A stretch of DNA of 8,290 bases from Bacteroidota bacterium (GCA_023429365.1 JAEYVW010000203.1:1-8290); one strand, 5' to 3'; positions 1 to 7,087 are shown, counted from the first letter of the stretch. Program-made: numbers and translations. The notes: generated by a model not told the origin, from the letters alone.

Positions 1-127
1 AGCGCTATTGTATATCTTTACGCCTCTTTTTTAACTACCATAAGCCCATCTGGCTTAACAAGATTTTTGTAATCCTATCCACCGGCACACAGCAATGCGG
101 GCATTGCCGTTGTCTCAAACAAAAAGC

Positions 128-2656
128 ATGAAATTTATCCTTACAATTTTTGTCACGCATTTATTTGTCCAAACCCTGTACTCGCAGATCGAACGGGAGC
201 AGCAACCTACCCCGGATATCCCCGGTATGAGAATAAATTCAAACAGGTTGTTTGGCAAACTGGTTGACAAAAATTCAGGCAAGGGTATTGAAGCAGCATC
301 TGTCCAGGTTTATAAACAGGGCACAGATACCCTGGTTACCGGAATGCTGACCAAACCAAATGGAGATTTCAGCTTTACTAATCTACCGGACGAGCCTGGT
401 TTCAGGCTGGTGATCTCCGCGATAGGATACCAGCTATTCGAACAAACCATTGAAAATGGCGCCAGTCTTTCAGGTGAACGTGATCTTGGGAATATAGAAT
501 TATCGGCAGATGTACAGGAACTGGGCGGGGTTACCGTGGTTTCCAATAAGCCGATACTGGAACTTGGTATCGACCGCAAGGTTTATAATGTTGCTAAAAG
601 TCTTACTGCAACAGGAGGTACCGCAATTGATGTGATGAAAAATATCCCGTCACTGAAAGTAGATATTGATGGAAATGTTGAGTTACGCAACAGCTCACCC
701 CAGATTTTCATTGACGGGCGTCCTACCATACTTACTCTCGACCAGATACCTGCTGAGAATATTGAAAAAGTTGAACTGATCACTAACCCCTCAGCCAAAT
801 ATGATGCTGCCAGTTCAGGCGGTATTCTGAATATCGTGCTAAAGAAAAATAAAAGAGTTGGGTTGAACGGTATCGCATCGGTTTCAGTTGGTACTCCCGA
901 GATTCTCAATGGCAATCTTAACCTGAACATGCGTGAGGGCAAATTCAATATTTTCGCCAGCGGCGGTTATAACCAGTCGGGTGGCAAAGCCCGGGGCGAA
1001 ACAAAAAGACAAAACAAGTCTAACGGTGTTGTCCAGGATTATTTTAACCAAAACACCGTCAATGACAGGATGCGACGTTTCAGGTCGGTGCGATTTGGCG
1101 TGGATTATTTTATTGACAACCGCAATACTCTTTCGCTCTCCCAACATTTTGGTGCCGGCAGATTTTCCAATGAGGAAAACCAGGACCAGCAATACCTCAA
1201 TAGTAACGAGGTGATGGAGTATTTCGGGAATAGGAGTGCCGCAGCTCGTTCCAGGTTTGATCGCAAAAGCACAAGGCTAAATTACAAACATAGTTTCCCG
1301 CAATTGGGAAGAGAGCTGACAGCTGATATCACCTACAACTCCGGTGAGAACACAGAAAATTCAACTATTCTCAATTCCTATTCATACCCCGACGGATCAG
1401 TATATCGCCCTTCTTCGAGAGTTCGTAATGAAGGAAGTGGTAAAAACGACCAGATAACATTCCAGGCCGACTATGCACATCCATTTGGCGAGGAGTCCAA
1501 GATCGAAGCAGGTATCAGGAGCTTTCACAACGATTCGAGGAGTTTTTACAATGCGTTTTCTGTTGACAACATTTCAGAGACAAAGCTGCCGCTGAGTAAT
1601 AATTATAAGTACAACGAAATGGTGAACGCGGCGTATTTCACGTATAGTACCAAACGAAAAAGTTTTTCTTACCAGCTTGGCCTGCGTGGTGAGTATTCCA
1701 GGTTCCGTGGTGAGCTGATTGACAGCGCGCTGAAATTTGGATACGAGTATCCTGCCGACATCAAAAATATATGGGACGCGCTATTCCCCAGTTTATTTGT
1801 CACTAAACAGCTTAATGAAACTGACCAGTTACAATTTAATTATTCCAGGAGGATCCGTCGCCCGAATTTCTGGCAGATCAATCCTTTTATCGATATCAAC
1901 GACCCGGTCAACCTGCGCCAGGGGAATCCCCAGTTGCGGCCGGAGTTTATCAATTCCTTTGAAGTAAACTATAGTAAAGATTATCCCAAGGGTAATTTTT
2001 TAACCTCGCTGTATTTGCGCAATAACCCTGATGATATCACCCAATACAGTGATACCATCACCGCGGCACAATATGCCGACCTCGCTGATGCGGGCGTGGA
2101 CCCTAATGCCATTCTCAATACATTTATCAACGCAAATACCACCAATCGTTATGGTGCTGAATTTGTACTGCAACATAAACTGGGACCCAATTTCAATATC
2201 ACTCCTTCATTTAACCTGCAATACCGCACCGTGAAGGCCGAAGTAAAAGGGCTCGATCTCAGCAATGATGGTTTCAACTGGGAAGCGCAACTGACCGCGG
2301 ATTACAAGATCGTCACTAAGCCAAAATCTATATTCAATAATTTGAGTTTCCAGCTTAACGGCGAATATGAATCTGAGGAAGTGATACCGCAGGGGCGGCG
2401 TAAACCGGAATTCGCGGTAGACCTGGCCATGCGAAAGGATTTCCTAAAGAATAACAAGGCAACCATCACGTTTGGCATCAACGACCTGTTTAATACACAA
2501 CGCTGGGGCACCATCTATGACACAGAAACATTTTACCAGGATTCATACCGCCGGTGGAATGTCAGAAACTTCAGGATCACCTTCAGTTATAAATTCGGCG
2601 ATGCTGATTTTAGCCTGACCAGGAGGAATGAAAGGCGTGGAGGAGAGGATGATTAG
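128..2656 (+). CDS. Outer membrane beta-barrel protein, TonB-dependent receptor-like
   Basis: This is a large outer membrane receptor-type protein. Numbering from the ATG at 128 (842 aa), residues 1-20 (MKFILTIFVTHLFVQTLYSQ) form a clear signal peptide. Residues about 41-125 are a carboxypeptidase-D regulatory-like beta-sandwich. Residues about 135-240 are a TonB plug with the typical Ser-Pro-x-Ile-x-Ile-Asp-Gly-Arg-Pro segment (about 190-199) and a Lys-Tyr-Asp-Ala-x-x-x-Gly-Gly turn. The remaining roughly 600 residues alternate like beta-strands and match the OMP_b-brl_3 type of barrel. An in-frame ATG at 95 would add 11 residues ahead of the signal peptide; I prefer 128 because it puts the signal peptide at the N terminus. 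There is no SusD partner, so a SusCD glycan system is not supported. The substrate is unknown. The C terminus is an odd charged tail (RRNERRGGEDD) after the last apparent strand. Confidence 0.88.
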   Translation: MKFILTIFVTHLFVQTLYSQIEREQQPTPDIPGMRINSNRLFGKLVDKNSGKGIEAASVQVYKQGTDTLVTGMLTKPNGDFSFTNLPDEPGFRLVISAIGYQLFEQTIENGASLSGERDLGNIELSADVQELGGVTVVSNKPILELGIDRKVYNVAKSLTATGGTAIDVMKNIPSLKVDIDGNVELRNSSPQIFIDGRPTILTLDQIPAENIEKVELITNPSAKYDAASSGGILNIVLKKNKRVGLNGIASVSVGTPEILNGNLNLNMREGKFNIFASGGYNQSGGKARGETKRQNKSNGVVQDYFNQNTVNDRMRRFRSVRFGVDYFIDNRNTLSLSQHFGAGRFSNEENQDQQYLNSNEVMEYFGNRSAAARSRFDRKSTRLNYKHSFPQLGRELTADITYNSGENTENSTILNSYSYPDGSVYRPSSRVRNEGSGKNDQITFQADYAHPFGEESKIEAGIRSFHNDSRSFYNAFSVDNISETKLPLSNNYKYNEMVNAAYFTYSTKRKSFSYQLGLRGEYSRFRGELIDSALKFGYEYPADIKNIWDALFPSLFVTKQLNETDQLQFNYSRRIRRPNFWQINPFIDINDPVNLRQGNPQLRPEFINSFEVNYSKDYPKGNFLTSLYLRNNPDDITQYSDTITAAQYADLADAGVDPNAILNTFINANTTNRYGAEFVLQHKLGPNFNITPSFNLQYRTVKAEVKGLDLSNDGFNWEAQLTADYKIVTKPKSIFNNLSFQLNGEYESEEVIPQGRRKPEFAVDLAMRKDFLKNNKATITFGINDLFNTQRWGTIYDTETFYQDSYRRWNVRNFRITFSYKFGDADFSLTRRNERRGGEDD

Positions 2657-2667
2657 TCGGTTCACCA

Positions 2668-2691
2668 GCGTCTGACGTCCCCGTCTGACGC
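2668..2691. repeat. Hairpin with one T/T mismatch, just after the receptor gene
   Basis: GCGTC at 2668-2672 pairs with GACGC at 2687-2691, T2673 faces T2686, and GACG at 2674-2677 pairs with CGTC at 2682-2685 around a TCCC loop. The same bases also form a 9-base direct repeat, CGTCTGACG, at 2669-2677 and 2682-2690, each copy being itself a near palindrome. It starts 11 bases after the receptor stop codon. No T-run follows, so it is not a textbook intrinsic terminator, although it could still stop or protect the transcript's 3' end. Confidence 0.6.
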
Positions 2692-2721
2692 GGCGATACA
2701 GTTGGGAGCCGGTCTACTCAT

Positions 2722-2766
2722 GATGCAGGATACTAGATACTTGATACTGGATGCTGGATACTGGAT
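2722..2766. repeat. Heptamer tandem repeat, consensus GATACTG, six units
   Basis: Six consecutive 7-base units start at 2722, 2729, 2736, 2743, 2750 and 2757. All begin with GAT, and the consensus is GATACTG with changes at the fourth, sixth and seventh bases; a partial GAT follows at 2764-2766. The end of the array, CTGGAT at 2761-2766, can pair with ATCCAG at 2774-2779 to form a 6-base-pair hairpin. It is non-coding and lies between two convergent genes. From memory, similar GATACTGG-type arrays occur between genes in other Bacteroidota; I could not check this. Confidence 0.85.
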
Positions 2767-2805
2767 CTAAGCTATCCAGGTTATCTTACAAATGAGGGTT
2801 CTACT

Positions 2806-2838
2806 CCCCTCTCCTTGGGAGAGGGGTTGGGGGTGAGG
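2806..2838. repeat. C/G-rich inverted repeat with TTGGGGGTGAGG tail (REP-like)
   Basis: CCCCTCTCC at 2806-2814 is a perfect 9-base-pair inverted match to GGAGAGGGG at 2818-2826 around a TTG loop, followed by TTGGGGGTGAGG at 2827-2838. I recognise this arrangement as a short dispersed intergenic element seen in many bacterial genomes; that is recollection, not a search. It ends four bases before the stop codon of the leftward FadL-like gene. Neither side has an immediate T-run (TTTT comes only at 2840-2843 on the plus strand), so a terminator role is possible but not shown. Confidence 0.65.
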
Positions 2839-2841
2839 CTT

Positions 2842-4398
2842 TTAAATCTTAAACCCAAAAGTGAGCATCACATTGCTACCTGAACCTTTTGTATTAGCAA
2901 ATGTATTGGCCTTGTCGGGGAGGCGATAAGGGAAATTCACGTCTTTGTTTAATGCATGGATATAGGTTAGATCGATAAACATGCCCGCGTGCCTGTAACC
3001 AAGTCCACCACTGAGGAACATCTTATTTCCCTTCAGCTCTTTGTCTGAATAGGGATTACCATAATAAGAAAATCCCAGCCTGGTCATGATGGTAGTAAAT
3101 TTCAATTCACCACCAAGCCTGAAATTGAATGCTCCCTTATAATAATCCTTCATGGTCTCGTTCACTGCATTGTAATATCCATTATCGGTAAACTCTCCCG
3201 AGTTGGAAAAGCGATTGCTGCTGTGTGTGACGTATTCGACGTCGGCACTAAGAAACCCCCGCTGCTTACTAACATCTTCCGTTTCTCTCAGCACATAGGA
3301 TCCACTTAGCATAATTCGCCAGGGCCCGGTTAGTTGATACTCGTACCTTGGTATTTCACCCTGGTTCAATATATCGTCCATCTCTACCGTAAGCGCGCCT
3401 GGCGTGGTACGATAATTTTCCAGGTCGGTTGTCATGCTTCCGTTATACCTGTCTTTGAGGTTATAAAAAGTGGGAGAATGAACCGCGAGACCAAGCCGGA
3501 CAAATGGTGAAGGTTTTGCAATCATACCCAGTTTCAGGTTGAGGCCAAGTCCTTTGGTATAAAAATATTCCGTTACCTGGTTGAAATTAAAATTATTGTC
3601 GTTGTTCCCGGTAGCGTCTTCTTCCAAAAAAACGGATTTTCTTTTATAGTTTACAATTGGCAGGCCTAAGGAACCACCGAGATAAAACCGGTCATCCATA
3701 TTGGCCGCATATCCAACCGATATTTCCGTAATACCGCCGCTGGTTTCAATGGAGTGAGACTGGTCGAGCAAAAAGTCGCCGCCATTCTTTAGTTGGTCCC
3801 ACATCGCCATACTAACTATATCAATGCCTGCATGGCCGGGGATCGTTGCCGTATCGATCATATAATTCCAGGCAGCGAGCCGGGTGCCATATGATACATT
3901 TGTATTGAAAGGCAAATCGTCGATAAATCCGCCACCCACTGCATCCGCAGCATATTGTTCAGCCTGTGAGCTAAAATCATTCTGACCGCGATAAAATATT
4001 TTGCTGCTGAAATTAGCGGTGCGGGCTATGCCGAAACTAATAGCTTTGCTGGTCCAGCGGCCATTGCTTTGCCAGCCAGCTACTATACCACTTGTGCCAA
4101 GGTTGAACCACGAGTCTTTATCAGAATCACTAGTGCCGCGAAAATTCGATTTGTTCTTCAGGAAAGAGAACCCCGGTGAAATCACAACTTCACTGGTCTT
4201 GAAAAATCCAAGTCCGGCGGGATTGACGTAAAGCGCTGAAATATCACCGCCCAGCGAGCCCATGGCGCCACCGATCGCACTAATGCGGGCGGTTCCATTC
4301 ACTGGCTGCCAGGAATACTTGAGGACATCCTCCGGCAGCTGGGCAAAAACTGTAACGGAAAACAGGCTAAAGACGACCAGACTTAATTTCTTTTTCAT
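2842..4398 (-). CDS. FadL/OmpP1-like outer membrane transport protein
   Basis: The product is 518 aa and is predicted to be an outer membrane beta-barrel of the FadL/OmpP1 superfamily, whose studied members let hydrophobic compounds cross the outer membrane. Residues 1-20 are a signal peptide (Lys-rich start, hydrophobic core, Val-Phe-Ala-Gln end). The diagnostic part is residues about 36-64, with Ala-Arg-Ile-Ser-Ala-Ile-Gly-Gly-Ala and then ALYVNPAGLG, the Asn-Pro-Ala-Gly motif of FadL and PorV-like proteins. The rest is alternating polar/aromatic strands with Gly turns, and the chain ends in a strand (MLTFGFKI) typical of barrel termini. Bacteroidota homologues are often labelled hemin receptor without proof. 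It converges on the receptor gene and lies 181 bases downstream of the lipoprotein gene on the same strand. Its own substrate is not deducible. Confidence 0.8.
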   Translation of the reverse strand: MKKKLSLVVFSLFSVTVFAQLPEDVLKYSWQPVNGTARISAIGGAMGSLGGDISALYVNPAGLGFFKTSEVVISPGFSFLKNKSNFRGTSDSDKDSWFNLGTSGIVAGWQSNGRWTSKAISFGIARTANFSSKIFYRGQNDFSSQAEQYAADAVGGGFIDDLPFNTNVSYGTRLAAWNYMIDTATIPGHAGIDIVSMAMWDQLKNGGDFLLDQSHSIETSGGITEISVGYAANMDDRFYLGGSLGLPIVNYKRKSVFLEEDATGNNDNNFNFNQVTEYFYTKGLGLNLKLGMIAKPSPFVRLGLAVHSPTFYNLKDRYNGSMTTDLENYRTTPGALTVEMDDILNQGEIPRYEYQLTGPWRIMLSGSYVLRETEDVSKQRGFLSADVEYVTHSSNRFSNSGEFTDNGYYNAVNETMKDYYKGAFNFRLGGELKFTTIMTRLGFSYYGNPYSDKELKGNKMFLSGGLGYRHAGMFIDLTYIHALNKDVNFPYRLPDKANTFANTKGSGSNVMLTFGFKI

Positions 4399-4447
4399 GT
4401 CAGTTATATTTCATTTTCCGTATAGACATAGCAGGGGAAGTATACGC

Positions 4448-4485
4448 TATAGTTACCAGCGGAAACGGGATGCTGTGTATAGTTA
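4448..4485. other. Pair of TATAGTTA direct repeats upstream of the FadL-like gene
   Basis: TATAGTTA occurs at 4448-4455 and again at 4478-4485, exactly 30 bases apart, roughly three helical turns. The pair lies 50-87 bases upstream of the FadL-like start codon, where a promoter or regulator site would be expected. No clear TAnnTTTG box was found in this spacer on the minus strand. The repeat is AT-rich and short, so chance is a real alternative. Confidence 0.2.
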
Positions 4486-4579
4486 TAGCAAGTATGATTT
4501 CTCGCGTCGATAAAATTTTACTTATTACGATCAACCTGTGAATCGCGGGGATCAACATCTTTCACTATCAAGTCACAAC

Positions 4580-5344
4580 TTATCTCGGCGGTCGCTTCGA
4601 ACCTCCACTGCTGCCTCCACTGCTTCGTGAGCCCGAAGAAGATGAAGAAGATGAAGACCTGCTGCTATTTGAAGAAGGTTCATAGCTCCGTGAAGGAGTT
4701 GAATAGGAATTATTATTGTTGCCCGAACCAGAGAACACCTTCCTCATGGATTCACCCAGGGAGCCGGCATTACGGTTGCGATTGTTCGTATTATTATAAT
4801 TGTTGTAGCGGGAATTATTATTGTTGTTGTTGTTATTGAATATACTCCTCGAACTGGTTGTACGGGTATTTGAATTATTCAAATAACTGTTGGGGTTAAA
4901 GACCGCTGCACGGCTTGGTGGTGTTGACGCGATAGGGTTTTTAATAATAGTTCCGCCGCCGTAATGGTAATAAGGTAAACCGCCGCAATAGGGATTGTAA
5001 GGATTATAAAAACTGTTCCATGCCCAATAACTGTTCCAGGGGCTGTACCAGTTGTTGTATCTGCCGTATGCGTTGTAGGCATAAGTATTATAGAAATAAT
5101 AATCGTCGAGTGCCGACCAGCGATACCGGTTATTCAACCTCATTCTTAGGAATCGATCTTCATAATAATCCGGGTCATTGCCTCGGTAGTAGCGGTCGTC
5201 CCTTTTCTCCATATTCACATATTCCGCCCCGGGCTGTGTGGGTGAATAATACACATCGTCAGGCGTTTGGCCTGCTTTGTATGCCGTGGAGCAACTGCTG
5301 AAAACGGCCAGGGTGACTGCCAGGATAGGAATATATGATTTCAT
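4580..5344 (-). CDS. Low-complexity Tyr/Asn/Ser-rich lipoprotein, function unknown
   Basis: The product is 254 aa. Residues 1-17 form a short signal peptide ending Val-Phe-Ser-Ser before Cys18, a Bacteroidota-style lipobox, so the mature protein is probably lipidated and anchored in the envelope. The conserved-looking part follows directly (AYKAGQTPDDVYYSP, 21-35), then an acidic/basic stretch with Tyr pairs to about 75. Residues 78-128 are extremely rich in Tyr, Asn, Trp and Pro. Residues 150-192 are Asn-rich with eight consecutive Asn at 170-177. Residues 203-250 are mainly Ser and Gly, and the chain ends Lys-Arg-Pro-Pro-Arg. No catalytic motif is visible. Proteins with this start are, from memory, common in Chitinophagaceae and are sometimes misnamed vitellogenin-like because of the Ser-rich tail. 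The gene is divergent from proS. A structural or surface role is a guess. Confidence 0.78.
   Translation of the reverse strand: MKSYIPILAVTLAVFSSCSTAYKAGQTPDDVYYSPTQPGAEYVNMEKRDDRYYRGNDPDYYEDRFLRMRLNNRYRWSALDDYYFYNTYAYNAYGRYNNWYSPWNSYWAWNSFYNPYNPYCGGLPYYHYGGGTIIKNPIASTPPSRAAVFNPNSYLNNSNTRTTSSRSIFNNNNNNNNSRYNNYNNTNNRNRNAGSLGESMRKVFSGSGNNNNSYSTPSRSYEPSSNSSRSSSSSSSSGSRSSGGSSGGSKRPPR
4814..4837. repeat. Trinucleotide tract coding eight Asn
   Basis: On the plus strand this is three ATT, four GTT and one ATT triplets, the complement of AAT/AAC codons for Asn170-177 of the lipoprotein. Slippage by whole triplets would change the length of the Asn run without breaking the frame. A second triplet-like tract, GAA/GAT-rich on the plus strand around 4635-4655, codes the Ser run at about 229-237. 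Confidence 0.7.
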
Positions 5345-5378
5345 GGCAAATGGGTTTATCAGTTTATGTTGAAGTTAC

Positions 5379-5386
5379 TACTTTTG
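5379..5386 (+). promoter_or_regulatory. Candidate -7 box TACTTTTG facing proS
   Basis: TACTTTTG fits the Bacteroidota -7 consensus TAnnTTTG exactly and faces right, toward proS. No TTG lies about 19-21 bases upstream, where the -33 element should be; the nearest is only 7 bases away (5369-5371). If used, the proS leader would exceed 200 bases and contain the octamer array. Weak single-element evidence. Confidence 0.25.
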
Positions 5387-5403
5387 TGCGACTTAGGTTT
5401 TGC

Positions 5404-5417
5404 CAAACGGTCGTTTG
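5404..5417. promoter_or_regulatory. Dyad CAAACG-GT-CGTTTG, possible operator
   Basis: CAAACG at 5404-5409 is the exact inverted complement of CGTTTG at 5412-5417, with two bases between. The dyad sits immediately downstream of the minus-strand -7 box at 5420-5427, so it would cover the predicted start of the lipoprotein transcript. It lies between the two divergent candidate -7 boxes, a plausible place for a dimeric repressor. No regulator gene is in the window and the arms are short. Confidence 0.35.
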
Positions 5418-5419
5418 TC

Positions 5420-5427
5420 CAAAGTTA
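5420..5427 (-). promoter_or_regulatory. Candidate -7 box TAACTTTG for the lipoprotein gene
   Basis: Read leftward, the sequence is TAACTTTG, an exact match to the Bacteroidota TAnnTTTG box. It would start the transcript near 5413, giving a leader of about 70 bases before the lipoprotein ATG at 5344. The only upstream TTG (plus-strand CAA at 5441-5443) is 13 bases away, shorter than the usual 19-21, so the -33 part is poor. Confidence 0.4.
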
Positions 5428-5470
5428 CATCGATTACTGGCAATTAATTGCAGGAGAAGGTGTTAAAGAA

Positions 5471-5550
5471 TGTGAAAATTTGAAAATGTGAGAATATGAA
5501 AATGTGGGAATGTGAGAATGTGAGAATGTGGAAATTTGAAAATTTGAAAA
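5471..5550. repeat. Ten-unit octamer tandem repeat, TGTGARAA/TTTGAAAA
   Basis: Ten 8-base units run in perfect phase from 5471 to 5550 with no insertion or deletion. The commonest forms are TGTGAGAA (three copies) and TTTGAAAA (three copies), with TGTGAAAA, TATGAAAA, TGTGGGAA and TGTGGAAA once each. Every unit has T at the first position, TG or GG around positions 3-5, and ends in AA. It ends 61 bases before the proS ATG, in the divergent spacer. A reverse-strand open frame over it is just the repeat translated (Phe/Ser/His/Ile) and is not a gene. Similar arrays are, from memory, frequent between genes in Bacteroidota. Confidence 0.9.
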
Positions 5551-5611
5551 TGATTGGGGATCGTGGTTGAATAAGCCCCAATGAATAGTAAAACATGATG
5601 AATAACAATAT

Positions 5612-7087
5612 ATGAGCAAGGAAATTACTTCAAGAGCACAGGATTATGCGCAATGGTACAATGATCTCGTGATCAAGGGCGAGCTGGCCGACTATTCAGC
5701 GGTAAGAGGTTGTATGGTTATCAAACCTTATGGATTTGCGCTCTGGGAAAACATGCGCGATGCACTGGATAAAATGTTTAAGGATACCGGGCATGTGAAT
5801 GCTTATTTTCCATTGTTCATTCCAAAAAGTTTTTTAAGTAAGGAAGCGGCACATGTGGAAGGTTTTGCGAAAGAATGCGCCGTCGTCACGCACTACCGGC
5901 TAAAAAATGACCCGGAAGGGGGCGGGGTGATCGTGGATCCCGAAGCAAAGCTGGAAGAAGAACTTATTGTAAGGCCCACAAGTGAAACCATCATCTGGAA
6001 TTCGTACAAAGATTGGATACAATCCTATCGTGACCTTCCATTATTGATCAATCAATGGGCTAATGTGGTTCGTTGGGAAATGCGGACCCGGCTGTTTTTA
6101 CGAACCGCCGAGTTTTTATGGCAGGAAGGGCATACCGCGCATGCCACCCGGGAGGAAGCAGTAGAGGAAGCCGAAAAAATGCTGGAGGTCTATGCCACTT
6201 TCGTGGAAGAGTTTATGGCCCTTCCAGTCATACGTGGCGTGAAAACAGAAAGCGAACGCTTCGCCGGCGCTGAGGATACCTACTGCATCGAGGCATTGAT
6301 GCAGGATGGCAAAGCCCTGCAGGCAGGTACTTCCCATTTCCTTGGTCAGAATTTCGCGAAGGCATTTGATGTGACGTTTTCCAACAAGGAAAATAAACTG
6401 GAATATGTTTGGGCAACCAGTTGGGGTGTGAGCACCCGTTTGGTTGGCGCACTGGTGATGGCGCATAGCGACGACCAGGGACTGGTGCTGCCTCCTAAGA
6501 TCGCACCCATCCAGGTGGTGATCGTGCCGATATATAAGGGTGATGATCAGAAATCGAAGATTGATAGTAAGGTGAAAGAAATCACAGACAATTTGAAGAA
6601 ACTGGGCGTGCGGGTGAAGTATGATGACAGCGATAACAACCGTCCCGGCTGGAAGTTTGCTGAGTATGAAATGAAGGGCGTACCCATCAGGCTGGCTATC
6701 GGTGCACGAGACCTGGAGAATAACGTAGTGGAAGTAGCCCGTCGCGATACGAAGGAGAAAAAATCGGTAAGTCTCGATGGCATCGCGCAATATACTGAGG
6801 GACTTTTGCTGGATATTCAAAACAGTATGTTCAACCGGGCAAAAACCTACCAGCAGGCACAAATCACCAATGCTGATAGCTGGGATGAATTTGAAAAATT
6901 ACTGGATGAAAAAGGAGGGTTTGTATCCGCTCACTGGGATGGCAGTGCTGAAACCGAAAATGCGATCAAGGAAAAAACAAAAGCTACTATCCGATGCATC
7001 CCGCTCAACAACCCGAAGGAGGACGGCAAATGTATCCTCACCGGGAAGCCTTCCGGGCAGCGGGTTTTGTTTGCACGGGCATACTAA
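5612..7087 (+). CDS. proS: Prolyl-tRNA synthetase, archaeal/eukaryal type
   Basis: This class II enzyme charges tRNA-Pro with proline using ATP, in the cytoplasm. It has 491 aa, the usual size for the archaeal/eukaryal-like form, and lacks the inserted editing domain of the E. coli-type enzyme. Visible landmarks are RPTSET (121-126), motif 2 with RWEMRTR (154-160) followed by [14 protein letters not shown] (164-177), and motif 3 around [21 protein letters not shown] (270-290, key Arg276). The anticodon-binding domain starts about 299 ([14 protein letters not shown]). The C-terminal domain ends in Arg-Ala-Tyr, with the terminal Tyr typical of this type. That domain keeps only Cys462 and Cys474; a four-Cys zinc site is absent. 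The start ATG at 5612 gives the expected N terminus ([20 protein letters not shown]); there is no Shine-Dalgarno. It lies 65 bases before the first small membrane-protein gene. Confidence 0.97.
   Translation: MSKEITSRAQDYAQWYNDLVIKGELADYSAVRGCMVIKPYGFALWENMRDALDKMFKDTGHVNAYFPLFIPKSFLSKEAAHVEGFAKECAVVTHYRLKNDPEGGGVIVDPEAKLEEELIVRPTSETIIWNSYKDWIQSYRDLPLLINQWANVVRWEMRTRLFLRTAEFLWQEGHTAHATREEAVEEAEKMLEVYATFVEEFMALPVIRGVKTESERFAGAEDTYCIEALMQDGKALQAGTSHFLGQNFAKAFDVTFSNKENKLEYVWATSWGVSTRLVGALVMAHSDDQGLVLPPKIAPIQVVIVPIYKGDDQKSKIDSKVKEITDNLKKLGVRVKYDDSDNNRPGWKFAEYEMKGVPIRLAIGARDLENNVVEVARRDTKEKKSVSLDGIAQYTEGLLLDIQNSMFNRAKTYQQAQITNADSWDEFEKLLDEKGGFVSAHWDGSAETENAIKEKTKATIRCIPLNNPKEDGKCILTGKPSGQRVLFARAY

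Noticed and set aside
95..127. Upstream start codon for the receptor
   Set aside because: The frame is open from the ATG at 95, but this would put 11 extra residues before an otherwise canonical signal peptide. It is possible but less likely than 128.
2722..2766. CRISPR-like array
   Set aside because: Units are 7 bases and directly adjacent, with no spacers; the octamer array at 5471-5550 fails for the same reason.
4627..4839. Plus-strand open frame opposite the lipoprotein
   Set aside because: It is antisense to low-complexity codons, which yields runs of Tyr and Cys. The minus-strand frame has a signal peptide and lipobox, so that one is the real gene.
5434..5619. Minus-strand open frame of 61 codons over the octamer array
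   Set aside because: Most of it is the octamer repeat translated in a period-eight pattern of Phe, Ser, His, Ile and Thr; it overlaps the proS start and shows no gene-like content.
6116..6862. Long open frame (248 codons) on the minus strand inside proS
   Set aside because: It lies wholly antisense to a confidently identified prolyl-tRNA synthetase, its translation resembles no family, and its Cys/His-rich makeup is what antisense of such a gene gives.
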